Shown: positions 6,785 to 14,635 of the stretch, in pieces | Layout of the letters: every line of letters begins with the position of its first letter | Numbering within the stretch: position 1 is the stretch's first letter | Assembly (NCBI RefSeq): GCF_030814815.1 | Contig: NZ_JAUSVR010000027.1 | Coordinates: 1-38,128, forward strand | Direction: 5' to 3' | Length of the DNA: 38,128 nt | From: Ancylobacter amanitiformis | GTDB lineage: Bacteria > Pseudomonadota > Alphaproteobacteria > Rhizobiales > Xanthobacteraceae | Position numbers and translations under genes: made by a program | The notes under the pieces: model-generated | Told to the model about the DNA's origin: nothing | Seen by the model: the letters and a program-made list of their open reading frames with translations, nothing else | Databases searched by the model: none

Positions 6785-7768
6785 ATGCAATCCAAATGGC
6801 GTGCACCCGCCTGTTACATCGGCGTGGCGGTGATTTGCGCCATTTACCTCGTGGTCGTGCCCGGCGTCAGCGTGACCGACATCTGCGCCGGTGCCGGCCT
6901 CGGCGCTGCGGTGATGTGGGCGATCAACGAGTGGGAAACCGGCAAGTGGAACGTCGTGCTGCCCGGCGCGGCGGTCGCGGCGCAGGCTCCTCAGGCCGCC
7001 GTGGCGATGGCGGCCGAGGTGAATGATCCGGCGGCACTCGCTGAATACGAAGCGCGCCCCCGCGTTGATTCCGGTGTCGCCACGCGCGAGACGCTGGAAA
7101 AATGGGACGTCGACGACAGGGAGCCGGATTGGGATCCCTCGGCGCTGGCCGACACCTGGGCCAAGCTGCGCCGCGAACTCTCGCTCAAGTCCGGGCAAGG
7201 CAATGAAGCGGTCGCCCCCGATCTGCCGCGCACGGCGCAATTGGCCCGGCCAGGGCAGATTGCCGCCGCCACGTCCCTGATCCGGTCGGGTCAGTCGGCC
7301 GGCGCGGCTATCCGGCCGCAGGCTAATGGCCCCGCATCCGGCGGATCGCCGGCCAGCCGGTCCTCGGCTGCCCCCGCGCAGCCCGCGCGCCCGCTGGCGG
7401 GCAGCAAGGCCCCGCTGGGCAGCCTCGCCAAGGCCTATGCGAGCGGCCAGCGCAGCGCCCTCTCCGGCGGCACGGGCGGAAACTCCACGGTGTCGGCAGG
7501 TTCCAATCCGTCAGGCTCGGGCCTCACGGGATCCACTCTTACGAACCATGGCCCTTCGGGAAAAGCCGCTTCCGGCCTCGGATCGTCCGCCCCATCCGGG
7601 CAGGGCGGCGGGGCGGGTACGCCGGCGGCGAAGACGGCCTACCCTTCCAGCGGCAAGTTCGGCGGCGCCGCGACGGCGGCATCGGCCAGTTCGACCTCGC
7701 CGACCCGCAAGGCCCCGGCGGCGAAAGAGCCCCCCCGTCAGCCCGGCACATTCCTGCGGCCGCGCTGA
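6785..7768 (+). CDS. Membrane-anchored protein of unknown function with long low-complexity tail
   Basis: A 327-residue protein with ATG at 6785 and GGGGATT about 8 bases upstream. Two hydrophobic segments lie near the N-terminus (roughly residues 9-29, CYIGVAVICAIYLVVVPGV, and 33-49, ICAGAGLGAAVMWAI), so the protein is probably an inner-membrane hairpin. An acidic stretch (about 75-125) contains DVDDREPDWDPSALADTW. From about residue 150 to the end the sequence is Gly/Ser/Ala/Pro-rich, basic and without predicted structure. No family is recognised. The upstream in-frame TTG at 6770 has no advantage as a start. A perfect-stem terminator follows at 7832. GC bias alone could extend such a frame, but the membrane segments and the ribosome-binding site support a real gene. 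Confidence 0.7.
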   Translation: MQSKWRAPACYIGVAVICAIYLVVVPGVSVTDICAGAGLGAAVMWAINEWETGKWNVVLPGAAVAAQAPQAAVAMAAEVNDPAALAEYEARPRVDSGVATRETLEKWDVDDREPDWDPSALADTWAKLRRELSLKSGQGNEAVAPDLPRTAQLARPGQIAAATSLIRSGQSAGAAIRPQANGPASGGSPASRSSAAPAQPARPLAGSKAPLGSLAKAYASGQRSALSGGTGGNSTVSAGSNPSGSGLTGSTLTNHGPSGKAASGLGSSAPSGQGGGAGTPAAKTAYPSSGKFGGAATAASASSTSPTRKAPAAKEPPRQPGTFLRPR

Positions 7769-7831
7769 TCATCCCGGCTTTCCGGCGAGCCGATCGCGAC
7801 GCCCCCTCAAGAACAAGGACGTCCCTTCAAG

Positions 7832-7875
7832 AACAAAGCCGCCCGGAGGCGAGAGCCATCCGGGCGGCTTTGTTT
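7832..7875. terminator. Bidirectional terminator hairpin
   Basis: A perfect 16-bp inverted repeat: AACAAAGCCGCCCGGA (7832-7847) pairs with TCCGGGCGGCTTTGTT (7859-7874) around an 11-base loop. The A/T-rich stem base gives a T-rich tail on both strands. It lies between the convergent ends of the membrane-protein gene (plus) and the sulfite-oxidase-like gene (minus), so it can serve both. Confidence 0.88.
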
Positions 7876-7950
7876 CACGGTGCGTTGTGTCAGATCGGGC
7901 GCGTAGCGCACGAGGCCTCGCGCCCGCCCGCCCGCAGCCGGCCGGGCGCC

Positions 7951-8646
7951 TCACTCGTCGTCGGAATAGCGCTCTTCCTTCCACGGATCGGCATGGTTGT
8001 GATAGCCGCGCTCCTCCCAGAAGCCGCGCCTGTCACCGGCGCGGAACTCGATCTGCTTCAGCCATTTCGCGCTTTTCCAGAAATAGAGATGCGGCACGAC
8101 GAGGCGCACCGGCCCGCCATGCTCGACCGTGAGCGGCTTGCCCTCCCAGCTATGCACGACCAGCGCGTCTTCGGCGGCGAAGTCTTCCAGCGCGAGATTG
8201 GTGGTGTAGCCATCATAGGAATGCAGCACGACATGGGTGGCCGCAGGCCTGGGCATGACAAGATCGAGCAGGTCGCGCGTCGCCACCCCGTCCCAGCGAT
8301 TATCGTAGCGCGACCACGTGGTGACGCAGTGAATATCGGTCACTTCCCGTGTCTGCTTCAGCGCGCCGAATGCCGACCAGTCCCATGAGACGGGATGCTC
8401 CACCTCACCCGTCACGTCCAGCCGCCAGTGGTCGAGCGGAATGCGCGGTTGCAGGCCGAGGTCCAGCACTGGCCAGTCGCGCACCAGATGCTGACCCGGC
8501 GGCAGCCGGTCGCTGTCCGGCCGGGTGACCTTGCCGGTCAGGAACTTGCCCTCGCGGGCCCAGCGCTGCTTGGTGGTGGTCAGCTTGCTGTCCGAGGGCA
8601 GGACTGCCCCATCCGTACCGGCCTGCGGCTGGCTTTCCTCAGTCAT
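7951..8646 (-). CDS. Sulfite-oxidase-like molybdopterin oxidoreductase (cytoplasmic)
   Basis: A 231-residue protein consisting essentially of the oxidoreductase molybdopterin-binding domain (PF00174, sulfite oxidase superfamily). AGGGAG precedes the ATG at 8646. The molybdenum-ligating Cys is Cys107 in DIHCVTTWSRYDNRWDGV, and HGGPVRLVVPHLYFWKSAKW matches the conserved pterin-contacting region. The C-terminal dimerisation domain of true sulfite oxidases and the heme domain are both absent. No Sec or Tat signal is visible, so it should be cytosolic, unlike MsrP/YedY, which is Tat-exported. The natural substrate is unknown. Its neighbour TerC ends 186 bases upstream with its own terminator, so it is probably a single-gene unit. 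Confidence 0.88.
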   Translation of the reverse strand: MTEESQPQAGTDGAVLPSDSKLTTTKQRWAREGKFLTGKVTRPDSDRLPPGQHLVRDWPVLDLGLQPRIPLDHWRLDVTGEVEHPVSWDWSAFGALKQTREVTDIHCVTTWSRYDNRWDGVATRDLLDLVMPRPAATHVVLHSYDGYTTNLALEDFAAEDALVVHSWEGKPLTVEHGGPVRLVVPHLYFWKSAKWLKQIEFRAGDRRGFWEERGYHNHADPWKEERYSDDE

Positions 8647-8784
8647 GATTCGGCTCCCTGCGTCGGGTTGCCGGCTTCGGCCCCGGATCGGGCCCGCCGA
8701 AAGATCGCGTGCGATCCTAGCATTGACCGGCGGCACGGCGTTTCGCAACACCACGCCGCCGGATCAATCCAACGTCAGAAACAA

Positions 8785-8828
8785 TATGGCCGCGGCCGCG
8801 CCGACGCAGCATGTCGACGCGGCCGCGG
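8785..8828 (-). terminator. Terminator of the TerC-family gene
   Basis: On the minus strand CCGCGGCCGCG (8828-8818) pairs with CGCGGCCGCGG (8800-8790), with CGAC/GTCG extending the stem after one mismatch. ATATTGTTT follows. It begins 5 bases after the TerC stop codon. Confidence 0.75.
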
Positions 8829-8832
8829 AAGG

Positions 8833-9567
8833 TTAGTGCGCCGCCTTGCGCCGGCGATGGATCATGTTCAGGGCCTCGACACCGGCCGAGAAGGCCATGG
8901 CGGTGTAGATATAGCCCTTGGACACATGCGCCCCGAAGCCCTCGGCGATCAGCGTGGTGCCGATGAGCAGCAGGAAGCCCAGCGCCAGCATCACGATGGA
9001 CGGGTTGCGGTTGATGAAATTGGCGAGCGGACCCGCCGCCAGCAGCATGGTCAGCACCGCGAAGACCACCGCGATCACCATGATCGGGATATGCTCGGTC
9101 ATGCCGACGGCGGTGATGATGCTGTCGACCGAGAACACGAGATCCAGGATCAGGATCTGCACGATGGCGGCGCTGAAGCTGACCTGCAGAGAACCGCCCT
9201 CCATGGCGACCTGTTCGTCATGCGGCGCCATGGCATGGTGGATTTCCTTGGTCGCCTTCCACACCAGGAAGAGGCCGCCGGCGATCAGGATGATGTCGCG
9301 CCACGAGAACGGATGGCCGAACACGGTGATGACCGGCTCGACCAGCGTCACGATGATCGCCACCGTGCTGAGCAGGCCAAGGCGCATGACGAGCGCCAGC
9401 CCGATGCCGATACGCCGCGCGCGAGGACGGATATCCTCCGGCAGCTTGTTGGTGAGGATGGAGATGAACAGCAGGTTGTCGATGCCGAGCACCACTTCCA
9501 TGGCGATCAGCGTGACGAGCGCCGCCCAGGCCGCCGGGCTCGCCGCAAGTTCAAGAAGATATTCCAT
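8833..9567 (-). CDS. TerC family integral membrane protein
   Basis: A 244-residue polytopic inner-membrane protein of the TerC family (PF03741). Members include the Mn2+ exporters Alx/MntX-like proteins and tellurite-resistance-associated TerC. The N-terminal motif [13 protein letters not shown] (Glu24, Asp30, Asn31) and its internal counterpart [17 protein letters not shown] are the paired acidic transmembrane motifs of the family, arising from an internal repeat. About seven hydrophobic segments are present; a short hydrophilic His/Glu loop ([13 protein letters not shown]) lies mid-protein. Metal efflux is likely by family, but the ion is not shown by the sequence. The 199-base region upstream of ATG 9567 lacks the conserved core of the yybP-ykoY manganese riboswitch that often precedes such genes. 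Confidence 0.92.
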   Translation of the reverse strand: MEYLLELAASPAAWAALVTLIAMEVVLGIDNLLFISILTNKLPEDIRPRARRIGIGLALVMRLGLLSTVAIIVTLVEPVITVFGHPFSWRDIILIAGGLFLVWKATKEIHHAMAPHDEQVAMEGGSLQVSFSAAIVQILILDLVFSVDSIITAVGMTEHIPIMVIAVVFAVLTMLLAAGPLANFINRNPSIVMLALGFLLLIGTTLIAEGFGAHVSKGYIYTAMAFSAGVEALNMIHRRRKAAH

Positions 9568-9766
9568 GGGTCACTCTGCCGAAACGAGGGCCACAACGAA
9601 GACACGTGAAAGCGCGGGAACCACAGGCGTGGCTCCCGATGACATGACGACGATGGTCTGCAAGCAAGTCTCCTCTAGCCGGCGGGGATGTCGAGGCTAG
9701 ATCCGACATCACACGAACGCCGGCGAGGCTCGCGTCAGAGGGGCCCGGATCGGGTAGACCCAATTT

Positions 9767-11101
9767 ATGGCACGCTCGCCCGCATCGCAATGGGCAGGTC
9801 GCCGCTCCGATGCGACTAACGCTTTCGGGCGCGTCCTGTTCACCCTCGCCTGCCTGCTCCCCGCGCTTCACGCGCCGGCATGGGGAGACCTCCCGCGCGG
9901 GCTGACGACAACGCAGACCAGCCCTGTCGCCGCGCCGGGGGGCGAAGCGGCTGCGGAAGCGATCGCTCCGGCACGCGCGCGACCGCACGGACAGGACTCC
10001 GTGCCCGCCGCCCCGCCCGCCCCGCCCGCGACGGGCGCAGCTGAAGCCGATAAAACCGAGCCCGCCAATTCCAAGCCCGCCAATTCCGAGCCGGCCAAGC
10101 CGGATCTCGCCAAGCCGGATCCCGCCAAGCCCGCCACCACGGCCCCCGCGCCGGGCGCGCCGGGCGAGAGCGTCGAGCAGACACTATGCCGCATCATCGA
10201 GGCGGCGGCCGGCCGTCATGACCTGCCGGTCGCCTTTTTCACCCGGTTGATCTGGCGGGAGAGCGCGTTCCGCGCCGGGGCGATCAGCCCCAAGGGCGCG
10301 CAGGGCATCGCCCAGTTCATGCCCGGCACGGCAGCCGAGCGGGGCCTGGCCAATCCGTTCGATCCGGAAGCCGCCCTGCCCGCCTCGGCCGCGCTGCTGG
10401 CGGAGTTGCGGGAGCGCTTCGGCAATCTCGGGCTGGCGGCCGCCGCCTACAATGCCGGCCCTTCGCGGGTCGAGCGCTGGCTGTCGGGCCAAGGCGGCCT
10501 GCCGCTGGAGACGCAGGATTATCTCATCTTCATCACCGGCCGGGCGGCCGAGGACTGGGCCACGGATCGCGCCAGGCCGGCGGCCACGAACGAGGCGGCG
10601 GGCCGCGTGGCAGCCGGTGAACGGACGCCGGGCGCGGCCGTCATATCATCCGCGACGCCCGCGAGCGCGGCGGCGTCGGCGACCGCCTCGATGCCGGAAA
10701 CAAAATCGGCACTCGTCCCGACATCCACGCCGGGACGAGCGGCACCTGTGGCAGCGGCGCTGCCGCTCGGGCCGGCCGGCTGCATCAGTGTGACCGCCGC
10801 CCTGCGGCGCGGCGGCGGCGAAGTGGCGCAGGAGATCGCCGCCGTCACCGCGCCCTGGGGGGTCCAGCTCTCGGGAAATTTCTCAAAAGCACGGGCACTC
10901 GCGAGTTATCAACGTACGCAGAAACGCTTCGCCGCGCTGCTGGAAGGCACGCAACCCATGATCATCGGTGCGCGGCTGCGCTCACGCGGCGCGCGCACCT
11001 TCTACAGGGTGCGCGTCGCCCAGCCCAGCCGCCAGGCCGCGCAGGCCTTGTGCAGCCGGCTGCGGGCCATTGGCGGCGCCTGCATCGTCCTGCCGAGTTG
11101 A
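9767..11101 (+). CDS. Exported lytic murein transglycosylase with C-terminal SPOR-like domain
   Basis: A 444-residue periplasmic peptidoglycan enzyme. A signal peptide (RVLFTLACLLPALHAPAWG, about 22-40) is followed by an Ala/Pro-rich linker (about 45-135) built partly from 5-residue repeats. The SLT domain (about 138-245) has the catalytic Glu165 in LIWRESAFRAGAISPKGAQG, then IAQFMPGTA and AAAYNAGPSRVERWL, matching family-1 transglycosylases that cleave the MurNAc-GlcNAc bond to give 1,6-anhydro ends. A second Ala-rich linker leads to a SPOR-like tail (about 365-444) with WGVQLSGNFSKARAL, RTFYRVRVA and two Cys (LCSRL, GACIV). SPOR domains bind denuded glycan at septa, which suggests division-site targeting. 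The ATG at 9767 has only a weak ribosome-binding site. Confidence 0.9.
   Translation: MARSPASQWAGRRSDATNAFGRVLFTLACLLPALHAPAWGDLPRGLTTTQTSPVAAPGGEAAAEAIAPARARPHGQDSVPAAPPAPPATGAAEADKTEPANSKPANSEPAKPDLAKPDPAKPATTAPAPGAPGESVEQTLCRIIEAAAGRHDLPVAFFTRLIWRESAFRAGAISPKGAQGIAQFMPGTAAERGLANPFDPEAALPASAALLAELRERFGNLGLAAAAYNAGPSRVERWLSGQGGLPLETQDYLIFITGRAAEDWATDRARPAATNEAAGRVAAGERTPGAAVISSATPASAAASATASMPETKSALVPTSTPGRAAPVAAALPLGPAGCISVTAALRRGGGEVAQEIAAVTAPWGVQLSGNFSKARALASYQRTQKRFAALLEGTQPMIIGARLRSRGARTFYRVRVAQPSRQAAQALCSRLRAIGGACIVLPS
10061..10129 (+). repeat. 15-bp coding minisatellite in transglycosylase linker
   Basis: Four and a half tandem 15-base units: CCCGCCAATTCCAAG, CCCGCCAATTCCGAG, CCGGCCAAGCCGGAT, CTCGCCAAGCCGGAT, then CCCGCCAAG. 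They encode PANSK, PANSE, PAKPD, LAKPD, PAK. Unit gains or losses would keep the frame, so the linker length can vary between strains. Confidence 0.85.
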
Positions 11102-11237
11102 GCCTTGAGCGGAAGCGACATGGTACTTGTCTGCCGGCGACATCGGCTTTCTCAACCCGCGCACGCATGTCATCGTTCGTTCATCGGCCCGAACTAGAGC
11201 GAACGCGGTTTCGCCGTTGAGGCCAAGGGAGGTATTT

Positions 11238-12365
11238 ATGACCCGTTTTTCCCGCCGCGATCTGATGAAGGCCGGCGCGCTCGCCGTCGCCGCGCCGGTC
11301 GTGCTGCGCGCCCATGATGCGCTCGCCAGCTCCGGCTCGGTCGACGTCTACGCCTGGGGCGATTATTTCGACAAGAACACCCTTCTCGCCGATTTCACCA
11401 ACGCCACCGGCGTGAAGGTGAACCTGTCGACCTACGGCTCCAACGAGGAAGCCGAGAACAAGCTGCGCGCCGCCGGCGGCAAGGGCTTCGACCTGCTGTT
11501 CCCCTCGGTCGACACCGGCCCGAACTACTACAAGGACGGCCTGCTGCAGCCGATCGACGAGGCCAAGTTCAAGGCCGCGCAGGTCATCCCCTCGATCTAC
11601 CGCAACTCGCTGACCCTCGGAGCGGCCTATCGCGGCAAGCGCTATCTCGTGCCGTTCGACTGGGGCACCGAAGGCATCACCTGGGATTCCTCGAAGTTCC
11701 CCGACAAGAAGTCGGGCGAGATTTCCTATGGCGACATGTGGCTGGCCGGCCACCCCAAGCAGACCGCCATCCGCCAGAAGTCGGTGTTCAACGGTGTCGC
11801 GCTCTATCTCGACGCCACCGGCGAGCTGAAGTCCGACCGCGGCCTCGACCTCTACAAGTCGGAAGCCGAAAGCCGCCGCGTGTTCGAGGGCGTGCTGAAG
11901 TACCTGGTCGCCCACAAGGGCAATATCGGCGCCTACTGGAACAACGCGACGGAAGCGACCGCGGCCTTCACCGACGCCGGCGCCACCATCGGCCAGACCT
12001 GGGACACCACCGGCATCCTGCTGCACCGCAAGACCGACAAGAAGTGGCGCTACGGCATGCCCAAGGAAGGCGGCCTCGCCTGGACCGACACGCTGGCCAT
12101 TCCCGCCGGCGCGGCGAATCTCGAACAGGCCTATGCGCTGGCGAACTTCCTCTACCAGCCGGAAATCGCCGCCAAGTTCGCCAACACGACCGGCTATAAC
12201 AGCGCCGCCGCGGGCGCTGGCCAGTATCTCTCGGCCGAGGCGCGCGAGGATTTCGAGGCGGCCTATCCGGCCGGCACCATCGACAACCTGTTCTGGTGGC
12301 CGATGCAGACCGACTTCTACGCCAAGCTGCGCGCCGAATATGTCGAGAAGCTGACCAACAGCTGA
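11238..12365 (+). CDS. ABC transporter substrate-binding protein, PotD/PotF-like, Tat-exported
   Basis: A 375-residue periplasmic binding protein of the spermidine/putrescine class (COG0687). AAGGGAGG before the ATG at 11238 fixes the start. The N-terminus MTRFSRRDLMKAGALAVAAP is a twin-arginine signal (SRRDLMK), cleaved near ALASS. The mature protein opens with VDVYAWGDYFDKNTLLADF and has the two-lobe type II fold; GKRYLVPFDWGTEGITWD is characteristic of polyamine-type binding proteins. Ligand could be a polyamine or another amine or opine-like compound; the sequence does not settle it. It heads the importer operon. A GC hairpin just after it (12374) may make it more abundant than the membrane components. 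Confidence 0.92.
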   Translation: MTRFSRRDLMKAGALAVAAPVVLRAHDALASSGSVDVYAWGDYFDKNTLLADFTNATGVKVNLSTYGSNEEAENKLRAAGGKGFDLLFPSVDTGPNYYKDGLLQPIDEAKFKAAQVIPSIYRNSLTLGAAYRGKRYLVPFDWGTEGITWDSSKFPDKKSGEISYGDMWLAGHPKQTAIRQKSVFNGVALYLDATGELKSDRGLDLYKSEAESRRVFEGVLKYLVAHKGNIGAYWNNATEATAAFTDAGATIGQTWDTTGILLHRKTDKKWRYGMPKEGGLAWTDTLAIPAGAANLEQAYALANFLYQPEIAAKFANTTGYNSAAAGAGQYLSAEAREDFEAAYPAGTIDNLFWWPMQTDFYAKLRAEYVEKLTNS

Positions 12366-12373
12366 CGACGGAC

Positions 12374-12403
12374 GGGGGCCGGCTCGCCCGGCCCCCGCGC
12401 TTT
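12374..12403 (+). terminator. Hairpin after the binding-protein gene (partial terminator or mRNA-stabilising stem)
   Basis: GGGGGCCGG (12374-12382) pairs with CCGGCCCCC (12388-12396) around a 5-base loop; GCGCTTT follows. The stem is very stable but the T tract is short, so partial termination or 3'-end protection is more likely than a full stop. It lies 8 bases after the binding-protein stop codon. Confidence 0.65.
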
Positions 12404-12414
12404 CCCCTAACCAG

Positions 12415-12504
12415 CGTCGTCCCCGGCAGATTCCGGGGATCCGGCCTCTTCGCGGACGCCCCGCGATGGCGTGGACGGCCGGGATCCGCCCGGTCGGGAC
12501 GACG
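12415..12504. repeat. Palindromic intergenic repeat element
   Basis: About 90 bases with imperfect inverted ends: CGTCGTCCCCGG at the left and CGGTCGGGACGACG at the right, each followed inward by GGATCCGG or its complement. The architecture (CGTCGTCCC...GGGATCC...GGGACGACG) resembles the abundant palindromic repeats scattered between alphaproteobacterial genes. It lies between the binding-protein gene and the ATPase gene and contains a spurious in-frame ATG at 12466. Confidence 0.65.
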
Positions 12505-12528
12505 AACATTGTGGCTTATGGCTCTTCA

Positions 12529-13605
12529 ATGCGCGGCAAGGACGTCCGTCTCGACAAGGTCTCGATCCGCTTCGGCGATTCGACCGCCGTACAGCCCACC
12601 GATCTCGCCATCCATGCGGGAGAGTTCTTCTCCATCCTCGGCCCCTCCGGCTGCGGCAAGACCACGATCCTGCGCACCATTTCCGGCTTCATCGAGCCGA
12701 CCGACGGGCGCGTGCTGATCGGCGGCGAGGACATGGTGGGCAAGGGCCCCAATGAACGCCCCACCGCGCTCATCTTCCAGAATCTCGCGCTGTTCCCGCT
12801 GATGAGCGTGGCCGAGAATGTCGCCTTCGGGTTGGAAGCGCGCGGCATCGGCAAGGCCCAGCGGCTGAAGCGCGCCCAGGAACTGCTGGAACTCGTCGCG
12901 CTCGACCAGTATGGCGACAAGAAGCCGGCCGACCTCTCGGGCGGCCAGCGCCAGCGTGTCGCCATCGCCCGCGCGCTCGCGGTGGAACCCTCGGTTCTGC
13001 TGCTCGACGAGCCGCTCTCGGCGCTCGACCTCAAGCTGCGCCAGCACATGCGCACTGAGTTGCGTTCGATACAGAAGCGCGTCGGCATCACCTTCATCTA
13101 CATCACCCACGACCAGGGCGAGGCGCTCGCCATGTCCGACCGCGTGGCGGTGATGAGCCGCGGCCGGCTGGAGCAGGTGGCCGATGCGGACACGCTCTAT
13201 GCCGAGCCGGCGACGCCCTTCGTCGCCACCTTCGTGGGCGAGCAGAACGTGCTGCGTGGCCGGATCACCACTCTTGCCGACGACGTGGCGAGCGTGGAGA
13301 CGCCCATCGGCCTCGTCACCGGACGCGCCAAGGGCGCGCTCAAGGTCGGCGATGAGGCACTTGTCATGGTGCGGCCGGAGCGCATCTCGCTCGGCGCCTC
13401 CAACGCCAATACGGTTCCCGCCCGCCTCGTCTCGCGCAACCTCGAAGGCCCCTCGGTCAATCTCCTGTGCGCCGCCGCCGGCCAGAACTTCACCGTGACG
13501 GTGCCGAACGGCCCGGCGGTGCGCGATCTGCCGGAAGAACTGAACCTGTCCTTCGGCCTGGCGGACGCGCTGGTCTATCCGATGGGAGCCTTGGCCCATG
13601 GGTAG
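12529..13605 (+). CDS. ABC transporter ATP-binding protein, PotA-like
   Basis: A 358-residue cytoplasmic ATPase that powers the importer. Walker A GPSGCGKT (38-45), Q-loop Gln84 in IFQNLALFP, signature LSGGQRQR (136-143), Walker B VLLLDEP (156-162), D-loop SALD and H-loop ITHDQ are all intact. A C-terminal TOBE-type beta domain (about 270-358) follows, as in the spermidine/putrescine and sugar/Fe importers. ATG 12529 (MRGKDVRLDKVSIRFG) is chosen. The longer frame from ATG 12466 would translate part of the palindromic repeat ending at 12504. Neither start has a strong ribosome-binding site; GTG 12511 is another possibility. The last 8 bases overlap the first permease gene, indicating coupled translation. 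Confidence 0.93.
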   Translation: MRGKDVRLDKVSIRFGDSTAVQPTDLAIHAGEFFSILGPSGCGKTTILRTISGFIEPTDGRVLIGGEDMVGKGPNERPTALIFQNLALFPLMSVAENVAFGLEARGIGKAQRLKRAQELLELVALDQYGDKKPADLSGGQRQRVAIARALAVEPSVLLLDEPLSALDLKLRQHMRTELRSIQKRVGITFIYITHDQGEALAMSDRVAVMSRGRLEQVADADTLYAEPATPFVATFVGEQNVLRGRITTLADDVASVETPIGLVTGRAKGALKVGDEALVMVRPERISLGASNANTVPARLVSRNLEGPSVNLLCAAAGQNFTVTVPNGPAVRDLPEELNLSFGLADALVYPMGALAHG

Positions 13606-14635
13606 CCTCGCCCGCGCCTATGGCCGCCCGCTCGCGCTGACCCTCACCGCCATCCTGGTGCTGTGGATCCTCGCGCTGATCCTCGTGCCGCTCGGCGCCA
13701 TGGTGCAGCAATCGCTGTGGTGGAAGGATTCCGCCGGCGACCTGTCCCTCACCATCGACCGGCTCTACAACGACATCGCCACGCTGCAGCTCGATGCCGG
13801 CAACGCGACCGACGCGGCGAAGAAGGCCGCGCTCGACGCCGAGATCGCCACCAAGCAGGGCGAGGCGACGGCGCTGGAGGCGCAGGAACTGAATCCGGGC
13901 AAGCAGTGGGGCCTCGACAATTTTACCCGCATGAGCAGCCTGCACCTCTACATCTTCGTGCGCACCATCCTCTATGCGCTGATGGTGACGGCACTGGCGC
14001 TCATCGTCTGCTACCCCGTCGCCTATGTGGTGGCGCTGGCCTCGGGGCCGCGCAAGGCGATCATCCTCACCGTCGCGCTGATCGTGCCCTATGCCATCAA
14101 TGAATTGCTGCGCGTCTATGCCTGGCTGATGATCCTCGACTATCGCGGCGTCATCAACGGCGTGCTCGGCTGGTTCGGCGTCGTCGACCTCGACAATCGC
14201 GGCTGGATTCCCTTTCTGGAGAACCCGTCCGCCGTCTTCCTCGCGATGATTTACACCTATGTCCTGTTCATGGTGTTCCCGATCGTCAACACGCTGGAAA
14301 CGCTGGATCGCAACCAGATCGAGGCGGCGCGGGACCTCGGCGCCTCGACCGCGCGCATCCACCGGCGGGTGATCATTCCCCATGCCAAGCCGGGCATCGC
14401 GGTGGGCTGCATCATGACCTTCATGCTGTCGGCCGGCTCCTATTCGGTGCCGGCGATCATGACGCGCGGCCAGGGCGGCGACTGGTTCAGCCAGCTGGTC
14501 TACCGGCAGTTCTTCGAGAGCAACAACTGGAACATGGGCTCGGCCTATGCCGTGTCGCTGCTCGTCGTGTGCACCGCCTTCATCCTCCTCATGATGCGCT
14601 TCTTCGGCGTCGGCCTCAGGGACATCGCGAAATGA
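13598..14635 (+). CDS. ABC transporter permease, PotB-like, with periplasmic coiled-coil insertion
   Basis: A 345-residue inner-membrane permease of the binding-protein-dependent (MetI-like) type. TM1 (about 13-37) is followed by an unusual hydrophilic segment (about 42-105) rich in Ala, Asp, Glu and Lys with heptad-like spacing (LYNDIATLQL, AAKKAALDAEIATKQ). The usual five-helix permease core comes next, with the cytoplasmic EAA loop EAARDLGASTARIHRRVIIPHA (about 244-265) that contacts the ATPase. PotB-type proteins normally have a short TM1-TM2 loop, so the insertion is extra; it would face the periplasm and could touch the binding protein. The gene overlaps the ATPase gene by 8 bases and the next permease by 4 (ATGA). 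Confidence 0.92.
   Translation: MGSLARAYGRPLALTLTAILVLWILALILVPLGAMVQQSLWWKDSAGDLSLTIDRLYNDIATLQLDAGNATDAAKKAALDAEIATKQGEATALEAQELNPGKQWGLDNFTRMSSLHLYIFVRTILYALMVTALALIVCYPVAYVVALASGPRKAIILTVALIVPYAINELLRVYAWLMILDYRGVINGVLGWFGVVDLDNRGWIPFLENPSAVFLAMIYTYVLFMVFPIVNTLETLDRNQIEAARDLGASTARIHRRVIIPHAKPGIAVGCIMTFMLSAGSYSVPAIMTRGQGGDWFSQLVYRQFFESNNWNMGSAYAVSLLVVCTAFILLMMRFFGVGLRDIAK

Noticed and set aside
9568..9766. yybP-ykoY manganese riboswitch ahead of the TerC gene
   Set aside because: I could not find the conserved riboswitch core by eye; only generic inverted repeats are present.
12466..12528. Longer start (ATG 12466) for the ABC ATPase
   Set aside because: It would translate the right half of a palindromic intergenic repeat, and the conserved ATPase sequence begins after 12529.
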